This document shows, in pieces, positions 46,791-61,671 of a DNA stretch of 64,000 bases. Under the pieces are notes generated by a model, which did no database searches, had not been told where the DNA came from, and saw only the letters and a list, made by a program, of their open reading frames with translations. Position 1 is the first letter of the stretch. The number at the start of each line of letters is the position of its first letter. The stretch covers positions 164,374,053-164,438,052 of the forward strand of contig CM048552.1 of NCBI GenBank assembly GCA_026413225.1, read 5' to 3'. A program made the position numbers and the translations under genes. This DNA is from Otis tarda. Lineage: Eukaryota > Chordata > Aves > Otidiformes > Otididae.

Positions 46791-49700
46791 CAACTTTTCT
46801 TCCCTCTCCATCCCCAGGTTTTGCATCAATTTCTTCCCTTTTGGTGATTCTACAATTTAGTAGATAATGATTATTGAAAAACACCCTTCCAGATCTTCAT
46901 GTCTATGTCAAGTTGCTTTTCCTTCTCCCTTAGTGTTCTTAACTATAGGCAAATCAATCTGCTTTCCTCTTCCTGTTTCTTGCATATGAGTGATGAGACC
47001 AATGAGAAGAGCTACACTTACCCTCTTACTCTCAGTTTCAGTATTTATCTGGCAAGATGCCCCTTTTATCAGTATTTCAAGTCTATAATCTAAGTATTGC
47101 TCCACAAAATGGTTGCAAAAAAAACATGTTTTGCCATAGGAAAAGGAAAATTCTTAAAACTGAGCTGAATACTATCAAGTGAAACTTACTAGAAAGAATC
47201 AGTATGAGGCAGATGATTACATCTAAATGTTCAAAGACTTGGCAAATGAAAAGATAGTTGACTTTTTTGAAGAACTTCTGAAGAAGTCTGGGAAAATTCA
47301 ATTATACATAGCTACACTAGAATACGCACAGCTACACTGTCCTATATTCTGTATAAACAGGTGTAAATATATAGAATATTACAAGAAAGAAAATGGTGGC
47401 ATTGCTTTTTTTCTTCTTTCAAGATGTTACTGCTCTTAGTTATAAATGTTGCTGTACCAAGAGTTCTATGGCTGGCTGAGGCCAAGCACTGAATAAAACT
47501 CAACCAGACTATAAAAGTATTCAGTAATGTCATTATTTACTTAATACAACCATAACCACATTACCTTACTGTTGTGTTTTTTTGCTACTACGCAGCTTGT
47601 TTTCACAGAAGATGAAACACAATAGTCTGCACACAGGATATTATCTAATGTTAAAAGACAATAATTATTATTATAATTTGTCCAATGGAACTAATTCTTC
47701 TTCTATTTTGTAGGAATAAGTGAAGCATTACAAGTGAGAAATTATTGAAATTTTGGAATAAAAAAAGAGTGCTGTGGAGTTCTGTTTTTAACGTTGTTCT
47801 TAATTGGTTTAATTTTGTTTTCAAAATAGTCAGATAAATTAGCATAGCAAGTAAAACATTTATTCCTTAATATCTAAGAGCAGCTGTCTTCGTGTTTCCT
47901 GTGATATGTTCAACTTATCAAAGGGAGACAACTATTCTCTACTTGCTCATTGGTGTTTTTGGAAAGACTCTGAGAAAATAGCATTTTTTTTCTGATATAA
48001 ACTAAATGCATCCAGTCTTCCTTCTTTTCTTCTTTCCTCTCCTCCTCTTCCTGGCTGTGGCCTTTCACTGTTGGGCCTGGAATTCCTCCATCTGGAAGCA
48101 CAAAATCACAAATTCATTATTCTTGCAACAGTGAACATGAAGAATATATTTCTGTAAAATATATTTAGTTTTTGGTTCTAGGAAGATAAGGAAGCTAAAT
48201 CTACTTTTCTTTATGTTAGAAATGCCATGTCCTAAGTCTGGTTGGTTTTGCCTGTGTGTTTGTTTTTGTCTGGGAGAAATCTTTCTCATCTTTGAGGTCA
48301 TGATTCAAAAAGCTGAGAATACAATTAACAGCTCAATCAAGTTGTTCATCATCATAATCAAAAGAGATTTGTAGGCAAATGGCAGAAAAGCATTTAACAC
48401 AAAGCTGGAAAAGACAAGCAGGATTGTTTGTTTGTTCATTTGTTTGTTTTTAATATACTTTTACAAGGCTATTAGAGACTTAAAGCTGACTCGAACTCTT
48501 GCAAATACAAATATCTGTGGACAGAACAGGATGGAGTCAAAACAGCATATCAAATCAGAGTGAGTATAAATGGTACATAGAATCCATTTACTCTTTTTGA
48601 AAAAAAAAAATAGTAAGTTCAAAATGTTACATACCCTAGAGATTAACAGTTTCAAAATAAAACTCTTACTACTAATTCTCAAATCAATCTATTGCCAGTA
48701 TGTAATACCAATGTCAAAATTACACTAAGTAATTTACACTACAGAAGTTGATGCCTACCTTTTTAACACATAGGTCACTTTGTAGTAGAACAAGGAATAG
48801 AAATTGCCATTTTCTTCCTTTTATGTTTTGATGATTCAAAATCTTTAAGAAAATGAAACACTATCTCAGGGCCAAAATATAGAATGCTGGTATAGGTAAT
48901 GAGATGGTTCTTAGAGATAATCAGTACCATTAATGGCTTTTAAGTCCATTAAAAAAGAAAAATCTCTGGAGCTGCTTGTCTCTTTGTCAAATTAACCCAA
49001 TGATAATACCTGTATTCACACTTCTTGTCAATTGAACATGCACATTATCACATAGTTAATAAGACTATGGAAGCTATTTAAGTTTATTTTACTTTCATTT
49101 ATGTTAGTAAGTCCACAATTATCCCTGTTTCTTTTTTTCTTCAGACTATTTGCTTACTTTTTAATACTAGAATATTTAATAGTAATTCATTTTATATTAC
49201 TTTGCATTCACTAGGACAAAATTAATTAGCATAACATCAAAAAACTCCAAAGGAGACATTACTGACAATCAAAATTCTCAGAAAGCTCAACAAATTTCTT
49301 CTAACGCATGATTCTCATTCTTGTTCACATTCTAATCCAAGTTGGAGAGTAGTAGGCTGTTCCATTTAGAAAATCCTACCTGGGCAGAGATAGGATCTGA
49401 TAAACAGAGTATTAAACTTTTTTTGTACCAGGTTTTACTACTGGTTTAGATTAAAATGTTCTCTAATGATCTCAAGATTCTTCAGGATCCTCCACCTAAA
49501 ATTATTCTATCCCACATGCACTGTAGCTGAAAACAATACTCATCAAAAACCTAAATTATTTTTAAGTGCTTCATCAAAGCATGTTTATTTTAACAAGTTA
49601 ATCCAATGGTGACAGTAAAGTACCTGTAGATGGTGATTTGGTCAATATAAGGATTCCTTAGTGTGAGAGCCCATCTCTCTCAATTGAACATAGAAGGAAC

Positions 49701-52700
49701 TTTGGTCAATAAAATTCAAAACTTATCCAACTTAGTTTAGTGCCTGAAATTACATGAGATAAATGTGACATGAAGTGTTTATGATTTTATTTTCTCAGCA
49801 AATTTGTCTTTGTTTCAAATTGATTTTTTTTTCTCAGCTACCTTAAATGAAGGGCAGCAATGATAATTATCTATTCTTTTAATCAAAAAAACCTCAAAGA
49901 TCTTTAATACGAAAGAACAATACTCTCAACAAAGCTGAAAAGTTCATCATCAAAGATATGCAGCAGTAATTTCTTGAATATTATTCCTAGACATAAGAAG
50001 CAAAAGGAGAAAAAAAAAACAAAACACAAAAAAAAGCCAACACACACACAAGACTGAATGCTCCATATTTCTCTGTAAGAGACCAGTGGCAGAGGAGAGA
50101 GAGCAGACTTCTGTCTTCTACAGCTATGATCAGCTTCCACAATCACAAGACCAAATTATTTAGCTCCTGCTCCTTTTATTCAGCTTCTGATATCTACAGC
50201 TATTCTACAGATAATAACTGATTTGAAACATAATTGATCTTTTCTAGAAACCTGATTACACCCATTTACTTATTGAATTACTGGTATGGGATAAAGATTC
50301 TATGGTAAAAATAATATAACTAAAGGTTGTATCATAACAGCATTTGTACAGGAGAGCTAAAGTAATTGAGAAGATCAAATCTGGGCATTTCTTACCTTTT
50401 GATTTTTGCAACCTAGAATGTTTTTAATATAAATTTTGATTGTAATTATTAAGTACTTAATTCGAATTACGCAAGCATTTATTACACTAATAGAATATAT
50501 TAGCATCCTTTCTTAAATGTTTTACTAATGTATTGAAGAGGAAAACAACCCTAAGTTTTAATTATTGTTATTAGGGCATTATTAATACAAGGGAATATTT
50601 TTCTCTGAGTTTCTGATATATTGCAAAGTCTGAAGTTTAGTCTGTGCATATCAGTACAGTAAAAAGCTTCCAAAAATACTCATTTGAAATGGTATGAACT
50701 CATATGAAGTTCTCCTAGCTTTGCTGTCTTTAACTTTGCAAATAGAAACACTGTTCTGTTAGTTCAGTGTAATATTATGAAATAGTAGGGGGGTCATGTG
50801 GTATTGAAAATTATTTCTCATATTTTACTGATTTCTACTTCTTTGTTTTGATTTGATTTGTTTGCAATTTTTACACTATGAGAAGATAATGAGTTTCTAA
50901 ATCTCTCTTGTTACCCACTGAAGTGGGGATGGGGCCAAGCTAAGGCCAGCCTGGGATGTCAGCCTATAGGTGAGGGGTCAGGTTCAGATTGGATGAGGAG
51001 AAAGAGAGTCAAGCACAGCCCTGCAACAGCAGGGCCAGGGAGATGGCGATGGGATTGGGCTGGGATATCAGTCTGTCGTCAGACCCTGCTCTGGTCAGGC
51101 CTCTCCATGGCTGGCCGGGTCAGGGCTACGGTGGAGCTGGAGATCGGCACTGCTGCAGTGTCACTGGAGTGGGAACTGCCTGCCCTGGGCTGGACTAAAA
51201 TGGAGTCCTGGGCCTATGGGCATTTTCAACTGTAAAGAGCCACTAAGAAAACTAAGAAATGAAAATGCAGTTATTGATTTCGGTTTAACAGATCCTTTCT
51301 TTACTGCCTTGGTGTCTTAGCATGGGATGTGAGCCTCTTAGCCAAGACATCTTCCCCTGTAATTGATATTGATCTTACCACTGGGTTAGTCCCTGAAGTT
51401 GTAACCCTCCTGTTTTTATTTTCTAATAGAACAAGCAGGTACATGCAGGGCAGCTTCTCCTGGGTAAAGCTTTTCTTTAATTTTGTTTCTCTCTAGACTT
51501 GCAACCAGTTTGTTTCTCAACTTGTTTGGTTTGATCTACTTCTGTTTATTGATTTTTCACAAGTGCACGCTTTCTTGCTCTCCAGAATTGTGCCAGAAGG
51601 ACATTCACACTGAGGCAGGAGAACAAGGTGTTTCCTCTTTGTCTTTGATAATGTTTGTCAATTGACATGACTATTTTATTCCTTAATGTGTGTGTCTTTT
51701 CCTGGCAGGCCATTGCTGCTACTTGTTTTCTTGTAACATTGATAAACTTCAGTAAGGATATATCATAATTTGTACAGAGAAATCATTAGATTAATAGCTT
51801 GTGTTTCAGATTGTATAGGGTCCATGACTGTGAGTTAATAGCATAGATGATAGCTTTGAAGTTCACTCTCTGGTAATCAGTTCTCAGGATTATGTCAATA
51901 TATATTTCAATGCACAAATTAAAATATCTGTAAAGTGAAAAAAAAAAGAAAAAATAATGCTAGGTATCTGTTTCTACTGAATAAGCACAACACATTATCA
52001 CTGATTAAAATGGAAGTGTCTAATAACAAAGATTTTCAAGATTCAGATATTTTCTTTCCAATGAAATTCCCTGAATTAGATAACTAAAGTATAACAAGAA
52101 TAATATGTGAAATGGTGATGGGGGAGAGGGAGAGGGGAAAAAAAGAGGGAAAAAGAGAGAAGACAGAAAAGATAAAAGAAAAGAAAATAAAGAGAATCTA
52201 TCTTCACTTGAGCCTGGGTCGAAAATTGTGGAAAAAAAAAAATATTTCCCCAATAAAAGTCTTAAATTCAGAGTTCATCACTCCAGGTTTTGCCATTTGG
52301 ATTAGTTGTTACCAGCAAAATGAATTATTATTTAAAGTACTTATTTATTTTCACTGGCCATCAGGCAGGTTGTGGTATATGAAACTTGAGGTAGATATCC
52401 TTTTTTTTTTTTGAGATTAATTTCTTAGCTGAGATTAAATCCTGATTCGGGAGGTAAAATTAGCATGAATACTGCCAGGACAGTTTGAAGGAGAATGAGC
52501 ATGAGAAGAGGATATGCTGAGAGGTATGTCATGACTCCACAAGCACCACTGGAATTAAAGATCCAAATATGATAAGATGAAATACATGCTTTATACGATA
52601 AAGCATTATATTCCATATCAAATATTGTCTTCATTTTCTTGCACATCATACCATAAATATATAATAATTTACAGGCAGCTTTAATTTTTCAGAATGTTTT

Positions 52701-54831
52701 TGACATCTCTAACTTGTTTGACTCATTCCCTTAGCAGGAAACATGATTTCTGTTAACTTTACTCAGTTTAAGATTCCATGGTTTATAGCAACTGTGATAC
52801 TCACTTTCCAGTGAAATCTATCTCACTCTACATATAATTGTACTTTTCTGAATGCAGAAAAAAATAGTCCATATTTTCTTTGGACATTAAAATTGATGAT
52901 TCACTCAGCAGACACACCATGCCAAGCAAAATTAATACGTAAAAAATCTTTTTGAATGACAAACAAATCAAACCAACCAAATCAACCAACAAAAAAAAAA
53001 CCCAAATAAAATCTAACCTATCATTATGTCAGAAAATCTGGAAAAGTACAAAGTTTTAAAGCAATGAAGGAGAGGATTTTTCTGTAAACCAAGTAGAAAA
53101 TGCTAGGAAATAACCTTCTGCTTACTGATAGAGCGAAAATCATACAGACCCAATAAACAGAAGATTACTTCTACGGTAGCAAATTAAACAGGACAACAAT
53201 TGAATAGTAGGACTACAATGCTCTTAAAAAGATCAGTAAAATATCTTTGACCAGTGTCAACTAACAATCTCAAAGATAGTAGCAGAGCATGATTCCAATA
53301 ATACCACAGACCAGAAACTACCTAGTAGACAACACAGCCAAGGTCATCATATTAGGGAAGGGCAGGAAAGGAGAACTTAGTCTTACAGACAATTTCTGTG
53401 ACATATCAGCTGTCTGCTGTGCCAGAAGATCAGCCTATTTTATTTAAGAGTAGAGACCCAGCCACAGGGACCCATTAATTGAATTTCTGTTCTTCAGTAG
53501 GTTCTCATGCAAAACATTCAGGATTTAATTCATTCTTGTAAAGCCCTTCAGGATGAGAAAGCCTCGCACTAGTGGTACTCCTAGGAATGGGAGCTTCAAA
53601 ATGCAGAAAAGTGTGTGCCCTGATACTCTGGGAGGGGAAGGGATTAACTCGGGGAAGGACTTTTACACAGTCAGCTGATCCACCCAACTGATAAGGAGAC
53701 AGCTGATCTGTCTAAAGCAATGGTTTTATGTCCACCCTTTTGTATTGAGATAAGTTAATCTTTCTTTACAGCAGCTGTGATTGTCACCAAAATCCCCTCT
53801 GTAACATGATCACTCCTGTATTCTACCCCGAGCTTCCAAAGTACGTCGCCTGTGCTCATCTCCTCTGACCCTTCTCCACTGTAGGGTTTTTTTTTTGCTA
53901 AGTCACATGTGTGATATCTGTATGTGTGAAGAGATTTATTACTTTCTTGGCAGTGATGTTGGTAATGCTGGTTTGCAGACATGATACTTAGGCTTGATGT
54001 GTATATGAAGAACTTTTATATCAGTATTCATACTTCAGAGTTTCCTATTCATAATTTTTTTTTTTTTTACACTTACATGTAAAGTAAACACAATACTGAC
54101 AGGATTTTGAGAATATGAATATAAGAGACTTCTAGAATTAATTGGTGCTGTTGAAGAGTGTGAATACTATAGTGTAAGACTAACAATATGAATTGGACAT
54201 TACTACTATTCAGATGAGGAAAAAATGTTGAGTTTCTTTTAACTGGTTATAGGAAGTTTCTCATTAATTTTTCTGGCAGATCAATGAATCTCAAATTGGA
54301 ACTATACTATTTTAAATCTGTCAGATGTTAAAGTCTATGACCTGTACAAATTAATAGGATTGTAACGTATTCTGCTTTTTGTCACTCTTCGCATGAGCCT
54401 TTTCTTCCCTCTCTCTAGATAAATGAGGTGACAAAACAGATGCCCAAAGTTTAATTAGGTTCTTAACATGAGTTCCTGATTTAGATGTTATGCACCACAA
54501 ATACCTTACTAAATTTTATGGAATTTGAAACATGCTGTCATTAACTTCTTAACACAAAACCAAATATCTCTTTTTCTGTGTTCCTTATAGTAAAAATTTT
54601 CTGCAGTGTACTACATTTGCCTCCATAAAAGCTATCTCATTTAATGCTGTAAGCCAAAGGGTTTTTCCGTGGAAAAGTAAATATCTCTCATAGAATCAAA
54701 GAAGTTATACATTTTACTGCAGTGTTATAATTATCTCTGGGTTATCAATTTATTTTAAATAAGACATAATGAGAGTAGTCCTCTTGACAGACTTCCTGGA
54801 TAGTAGCAGGCAAAGGAAACAAGATAAGAGT
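46791..54831. other. Mostly AT-rich unique DNA, no gene seen
   Basis: About 8 kb with no recognisable exon, RNA gene or LTR except the GC-rich patch listed separately. A purine-rich tract (GGGAGAGGGAGAGGGG and following GA/A runs) lies at about 52120-52200. Much of this could be intron. Confidence 0.5.
50930..51240. other. GC-rich patch of unknown origin
   Basis: A sharp rise in G and C inside AT-rich DNA, with overlapping open frames of 69 and 80 codons on the plus strand but no known domain. It resembles the composition of the LTRs in this window, yet I find no matching copy here. It could be an unrecognised old repeat or a short CpG-poor regulatory patch. Confidence 0.4.
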
Positions 54832-55875
54832 GCATGATTGGTTGACCTTGGCTGGACACCAGGTGCCCACTAAGCCTCATCTCTCTTCCAAGCCTCATAT
54901 CACTTTCCCTCCTCAACAGGACATGGGCAGAAAATATATGACTAAAAAGCTCATAGTTCAAGATAATGACAGGGAAGTCACTCACCAATTACCATCACAG
55001 GCAAAACAGACTTGACTTTGGGAAATTAATTTAATTTATTGCCAATTAATAACAGAGTAGGCTAGGGAGACATAAAAACAAAACTAAAGCCACCTTTCTC
55101 CCACGCCTCCCACCATCCCAAGTTCAATTCCCGACTCTTCTGCCTCCTCCCCTCTGAGAGGTGCTGCGGGGACAGGGAATGGAGGTTGCGGTCAGCCCAT
55201 AACACTTCGTCTCTGGTAATCCTTCCACCTCCACTATTCCTCTGGCCAGCATGAAGTCACTTCTGTGGGATACAGTCCTTAAGAAACTGCTCCAATGTGA
55301 GTCTTTCCCCCAGGCTGCAGTTCTTCAAGAACTGCTCCAGTATGAGTTCTCTCCACAGGTACAGTCCTTCAGGAAATGACCGTTCAAGCATGGGTCTCCC
55401 ATGGGTCACAGTTCTTGGCAGAAAACCTGCTCCTGTGTGGGATCCTCTTCACAGGACATGGCTCCTGCCAGGAGCCTGCTTCTGTATGGGCTTTTCCCAC
55501 GCTGCACCTTCCTTCAGGGCATATTCATCTGCTTGTGTGGAGTCCTCCACAGCCTGCAGTGTGGTTATCTTTACCAGCATCATCCTCCATGGGGAAAACT
55601 TGTTTCACCATGGTCTTCACCACAAGCTACAGGGGAATCTCTGCTCCAATGCCTCAAGCACCTCCTCCCACTCCTTCTTCACTGGCCTTGGTGTCTGTAT
55701 ATATGTTCTCTCATATTTTCTCACTCCTTCCTTACAGCTGCTGTGCACTGTTGTTCTATGTTTTCTGAAATGTTATCACAGAGGCACTACCAACATAATT
55801 GATGGGCTCAGGTTTGGCCAGCACTGGGTCCATCTTAAAGCCTCTGGAACCAGAATTAATTGTCACTATCATTTA
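54832..55875 (-). mobile_element. Old LTR related to family A
   Basis: On the minus strand: GATGGACCCAGTGCTGGCC near the start, a run of TGGAG/CTGCAG-rich blocks, a CAAGTCTGTTTTGCCTGTG region with the LTR's ATTAATTTCCC stretch, and an end reading CCAGCCAAGGTCAACC. The block order follows 7040-8188, but divergence is much greater. The ends are approximate and no target duplication was found. Confidence 0.72.
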
Positions 55876-58160
55876 AAAAAAAAAAAAATAATTACTTCAC
55901 TAAGGATCGGGATTTTGTTGTTTTGGGTTGGTTTTGGGTTTTTCTTGTTTTTTTTTTTGTTGTTGTTGTTGTGATTTTTGGTTTTGGAGTTCTTTTTTTG
56001 GATAGGATTTTGTTTCTGACAATACAGTATTTTGTATGATAATCTGAACAGCTAATTCTGCAGGTATCCCTACTTATGTGTTTCAAATAATTAAATTGTT
56101 TTTATAGGCCCAAATAAATACAGACCATTAAGAAAGTTAAGGCATCTTTTAACTGGTCAAAAACTGCATGAGGGGAAGATATGCCTACTAAGTCAAAATT
56201 CTGTGAGCCTAAATTCAAATTGTGCGAGATATCAACTTACACCAGTTAAAACATGTCTTGACTGAAATAATGTAACGTTGCTCATTTTTTATATCTACAA
56301 AAACATTAAAAAGCTCTGTTAAAATTCCTGGCTGTAGAGAATAGATTGAAATGCACACTTTTTCATATAAACTACATTTATATACATTTAATACATTAAA
56401 CTGTATTACATTACAGTTTAATTTTAGTGGAAGTAAAAGATTATGGTATTTCAGTGCCTCTATTCATTCACTGCATTTACAACCGAAGAGTTATTTAAAA
56501 TAGTTAGGATATTTTAGTGTCAAATTATGTGTTTTCCTGGCATTTTTGAGAATGAGTGAAGAGCTAATGAAAGGCTAAAAACTTCTCATATCAGATAAAG
56601 AATAGCTATAAATTACATAAAATATTGTTAAGTTCAACTTATACCAGTGTTTCCTGACGCCAAGAGGCCATTTGGACAACTAGAAATGGAAAGTCTACAA
56701 AAATGTGTATGTGCTTTGAATTCTATTGGGATTGATCAGCCCAAATGCTTAAAAATATTATAACTTGTCTAAATTATGCATTATTTATAGACGTAAAATA
56801 TTTTATTGGACAAATAAATACATTTTGAAATAATAGGTGAGCCTTTACTTACTTGAAAAAGTTACCCTGTTTTTGAAGGCTTTCAGGCACAGACAATTCA
56901 GGATAGATATCTAAGGGTAATTGAATTGTCCTGTAGGTATGTTCTGAGATTAATTTTGAAAAAAATTGTTTTAACTAGTCATGAATTCAGAATTTCTGAG
57001 CAGAAATTTCTGCAGAGAACATCTATAGGCTTTTCTGCTGCTTTTGTGCAGCTGAAGTCATACAGTAGATTCCACAGTCTGGTGCAGGAAACCTCTCTCC
57101 CTGTTATTGCTTTATCAGAAGAATCTGTCTTTATGTGTGAGTCTGATACAGTATTATTTATGTGAGCATACCAAAAAACATACTATAATTTTTTTAACTC
57201 ATTATTGGCAAATTTTGAGCATTCAGATTCATCAAAGTTTTAATAATATTAGTAAATTAAATAAATTATTTCATTAAGTGTTTGTTGCTATAAGTGCATA
57301 TGTAGGTGATCACTTTATGATTTTGATCATTGTAATCCTAGTGCAACATAGGGAGCAACATTGGGGAGATTACTAAAATAATTTGCTGACACAGAAATTC
57401 CCTGTGTTTTGGTCATTCATCACCTTCTGGGTTTTGCTGCAATAGACGTATTTGTCATCCTCAGTTTACATTTATGCTTTGGGTTAAACAAGAGGACTTT
57501 CTTTCTGCCACTGCACTAGTAAGCTAGTCAATAATGTAGTCTCTTTTCTATATTTGTCAATGTCTGTGTTTCACCTTCTAGGTCAATACCACCTATCCCT
57601 TCTACAGATAGGTAGTGAAACTGGTACATAATGGCATTCTTCCCAAAGCCCAGGGACTGAATAAATATTTTTCATTAATCATATAATTTTTCTAAAGAAG
57701 AAAGTTAAATAGGTTGCAGGTGTCCTTTGTGCTTCAACTGGGTGCCTTCAGTAACACCCAATCACTGCGAATCATTTATTGCATATTTTGGCCCATATTC
57801 AAATACTCTTTGTAATTGTAGCATAGTGCTATAAAGCCACAAGTATTTCAATAAATCTTCCAGCTCCCCACGGAATGAAATATTATTCAGTTTGGATAAA
57901 GAGATAAATCTTTTATGCACAGTCTCCATTGATTCTCTTAAGTAAAGAAAAAATGCTGCACATTTCACATAGATTTCCCTAGAGTGGTAGATTTCTTGCT
58001 TTAGATATTAAGGTAAACGTTGATTATAGATAAGAATTGAGTATACTAAACTTTTGGTTTATACAATCATATATTCTATTATACTAATTATAAAAGAATG
58101 AGTTGCTTTTTTTTTTTATTTATTTTTTTCCCCCTCCTTTTTTTCAAAAGTTTACTTCAT
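55876..58160. other. AT-rich unique DNA, no gene seen
   Basis: A T-rich/GTT low-complexity stretch occupies about 55925-56000. No exon or transposon recognised in the rest. Confidence 0.5.
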
Positions 58161-58164
58161 CATA

Positions 58165-58962
58165 TTAGGTGTAGGTTTCAAGGTCTTGGTATCACGGGGG
58201 TTGCTGGGGTGGCCTTTGTGAGAGGAGGTCAGAGCCTGCACCGTGGCAGACAGCCAGTTCCAGATGGCTCCAAAATGGACCCATTACAGGGCACAGCTGA
58301 GCCCCTCAGTCAAAGTAATAGAGCCTCTGGGGAACTGTATTTAGGAAAGGCCAGAAAGCAACAGACAGGCTGATGAGGAGGGGAAAAAAAAAAGAATGAA
58401 AACAGCAGAGGGAACAGCAAGTTCAGAGGAGGAGGAGGGAGTGCTCCATGATGCCAGAGCAGATATTCCCCATGCAGCCCATGGAAGAGACCAGGTTGAT
58501 GCAGATATCTGCGCTACAGTCCATGGAGAACAACATGCTGGAGCAACTGGGTATTCCTGAAGGAAATGCAGCCCATTGAAAGCACACACTGGAGCAGAGG
58601 AAAGATCTTAGAAGAACGGAGCAGCAAAGAGAAACTTCTATGCACTAACTATACTTACTCCCCCCACCTCCCTGTGCTATTTGGGAGGGAGATAGAGGAG
58701 TCTGTGGTGAAGGAACAAAATTAAGCCTGTGAAAAGAGTGGAGGAAAGGTGTTATTTTAGTGTCTATCTTTCTGTTTCTCACTACCTGAATCTATTTTAA
58801 TTTATAATAAATTAATATTTCCCCAAGTTGAGTCTTTTTTTTTTTTGTCTGTGACAGTATTTGATAAGCAATCTCCCTGTTGTTCTCTCAACCCACAAGA
58901 TTTTCTTATCCTATTTTCTCTCCCACTCGTGTTGAGGAGAGGTAGTCAATTGTCTGCAGTCA
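58165..58962 (+). mobile_element. Old LTR related to family A
   Basis: Begins near GGTTTCAAGGTCTTGG, has AACTGTATTTAGGAAAGG as TATA region near 58340, ATAATAAATTAATA near 58805 as polyadenylation region, and ends in the pattern CCCACTCGTGTTGAGGAGAGG. The plus orientation is set by this order. The limits are approximate. Confidence 0.72.
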
Positions 58963-60089
58963 ATGAAATACTTTTATCAGTATAATCCCAAAGCTGAGTT
59001 AACCTAAGTTCTCTCTGTACATTTAGAGGGAGGGAAAGAAAGAGGGAGAGAACAAACCTACTAAGTTCCCAAGGTAATTATATTTCCATCCTGAAATGCA
59101 ACCCAGAATACCACCCTAAACTTTTAAGATCCTAACAACAGGTGAGATTATAATAAAAAGTAGGCAATTTAATAGACATATTTCCTTTGGAGCCTCAATC
59201 TGTTCTGGATATAGAATTTAGGTCTTTTTAATACTATCCATATTCTATAGCTATCAAAAACATATGTGGAAAAAAAAAAATACTGCATGAAACAACGTAT
59301 CATCCAGGATGGAATAAGAGAATGTAATGCAAAATAATGTCCTGACATTTATGAAAGTAATGTTTAAGCTCAATATAAAGAGCAATTACCTAGCCAAGAC
59401 AATTATTTGTAGGAGAAGCAATTGCCTAAGATGAAAGCCTCAATACGTAGTTAAATTCAAATTACATTAAAAGTGTAACATGTAAGGAAAGAATTTCTAC
59501 TAAATGCTTACTAAAGCTGTAAATATCTGAAAGCTCTATCGTTCACAATCACTCAAAAATAAGTGTAAATTATTTTTATCATAAAGGAGGTTGTGGTTTT
59601 TATCATAAATCCCCAAAATGATGGTTGATAATATTCCAAAAAGGATGAGAGACAATACCCAAGGGAACTGTTAACCTTACATATAAATCATCTTTCTTAC
59701 AAATAAAACGAAATAAGTTATATCAAGTGATAAGAAACATAGGAAATTTTAGGGCATCTTCCAGAGTAATTATTTTTACTATTTTTTTTGGTCAAATAAT
59801 TATTTTTTCCAGGGTTTGAAAAGTACAATAGATAGGAGCAAGGCATGAATCTACTTTCCGAAAAAAAAAATTACTCTTAACAATGCTTCCCTAGGTTTTT
59901 ATAAATAATGTAACTGTCCTCAATTGTAATGCAAACAGATTGAAATATTGAATATTGTTACTGTGTATTACAATTATCATGCATTAAAATAATGTTACTA
60001 TGCCAGTTAACATATTAATTATCATTAAGTAATTTATGTTCTAATATAATTAAAACCAAATCTCTATCTTGGTACCTGCTCTTCAGTTA
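58963..60089. other. AT-rich unique DNA, no gene seen
   Basis: Nothing recognised. Confidence 0.5.
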
Positions 60090-60690
60090 GCTGTGGGTTG
60101 TTGTTAGACCAGGCCTTAGCCTCCTCTATGCATGATTGGAGAAGACCAGCTCTCTCAGTCTCTGTTTGTATTTAGGTCCTCTAGGCTCCAGGCCAACTTG
60201 GCAGCCTTTTCCAGTTTTTTCACTTTCCTTCCCAGGAAGACCCAAAACTGGACACACTATTCCAGATGCAGCCTCACCAGGGCTGAGTAGAGAGGAATAA
60301 CTTTGTTCATTCTGTTGGTCATACTTTTCCTAATGTAGCATAAAAGGGCAAGATTTGCTTTATTTGAGATAAGAGCACACTTGGCTTGTGTTCAGACTGG
60401 TGTCTACTGTGTCTCCTTTGTTCTTTCCAGCAGGACTGCTGTTCAGCCAGGTGCTTCTCAAATTTCCCTGTTGGTCTGTGTCCCTATTCCCTCTCATGTA
60501 CAAATATTTGCATTTTTGCTTGTTGAACTTCATGAAGTTTCTGTTGGTTTCTGTTCAAATTTATCACAGCCTCTCTGGGATCAGGGTCTACTTACTATAT
60601 GGAATATCAGGCCTTTTTCTTCCCTCACATTTCTTATTGTTCTGATGTTTGCTGAAGGTGCATTCTGTCTCCTCATGTTCGTGAAGATGA
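60090..60690 (-). mobile_element. CR1 LINE fragment, very old
   Basis: Diverged reverse-strand CR1 sequence. The blocks CCAAAACTGGACACACTATT, GCAGCCTCACCAGGGCTGAG and TTGAACTTCATGAAGTT align with the better-preserved copies at 22503 and 43117. Both ends are decayed. Confidence 0.78.
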
Positions 60691-61671
60691 GGTAAACTGC
60701 TATCTACTGCCTGTCTATGGACAGCTAAGCCATTGATTATTAGTATTTGATGCTCCAAACTCAAGGTCTTCACCAAAAATTCCTAATGTTAGGGTGGATT
60801 CAGGGCCAAGCTCACTATATAGAAAAACACAAATTCTTGATGCAAAATAAAATTTTTGATATTTTTAGCACAATGGGTTATAAATGTCTCTAGTCTAGAG
60901 CCAATACCTACTTTATCTTTATACAGTCATCAGGAAGAGTATTTATATAGACATGAAAGCAGATTGAAGAAGACCTACCAGAAATACTAAGGAAGGACTT
61001 CAAAACTGAAAGGAAGCATGACCTACAAACTCTTATCGACCAGAAGTCTGTGAGGTAATCAGAAGATAATGCTTCAGATCATGCGTGTCTGCAGACAAGA
61101 TCACCAATTTTAAGATTCAGTTTGAGCTTGTGTTCCTTATTATAATTATATTTTGTCATTCCCACAATGTTTATGCTGTGTCATTGGCCTTTTTTTTTTT
61201 ATCCAGTTGTGGTATATGTAAAGAGTACATAGCCATGTACTCTTATAGCCATGACAACAAAAAAAAACCCCAATGCAATAAATGCAGTTTATTTTCCCCA
61301 GGCGTGCCTGTAAAATGAAAATTCTCCACTTATACTTCCCTGCTCATTTGTCCATTTAAATCCATGAAGCTATAAGAGATGAGAGTAGCTGTAGACCAGA
61401 TAGGTGTTAACCTTTCATATATGTTCCACACAGTAATGCCTCCTTGGAATTTAAAATTCATTTTCTTCGCAGCACTTTGAAATATCTTTTCAGAAACTGA
61501 TGAAAAATAGGCCAATTTATCTGAATGACAGAAGAAAGGAATAGAGGGTTCTTTGGAAATTTAAACTTCAGTACATGGTGAAAACAACAGTAAACTCTTT
61601 GGAGAAATAATTTCACCTGCTTTTAATACTTACATGCTCAAATAATAAAAATAATATATAGTATTTGACAT
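60691..61671. other. AT-rich unique DNA, no gene seen
   Basis: No feature recognised. It ends with GACAT, the target duplication of the next LTR. Confidence 0.5.

Noticed and set aside
55297..55974. 225-codon plus-strand open frame
   Set aside because: It lies antisense to an old LTR and runs into low-complexity Phe/Leu codons; there is no recognisable domain.
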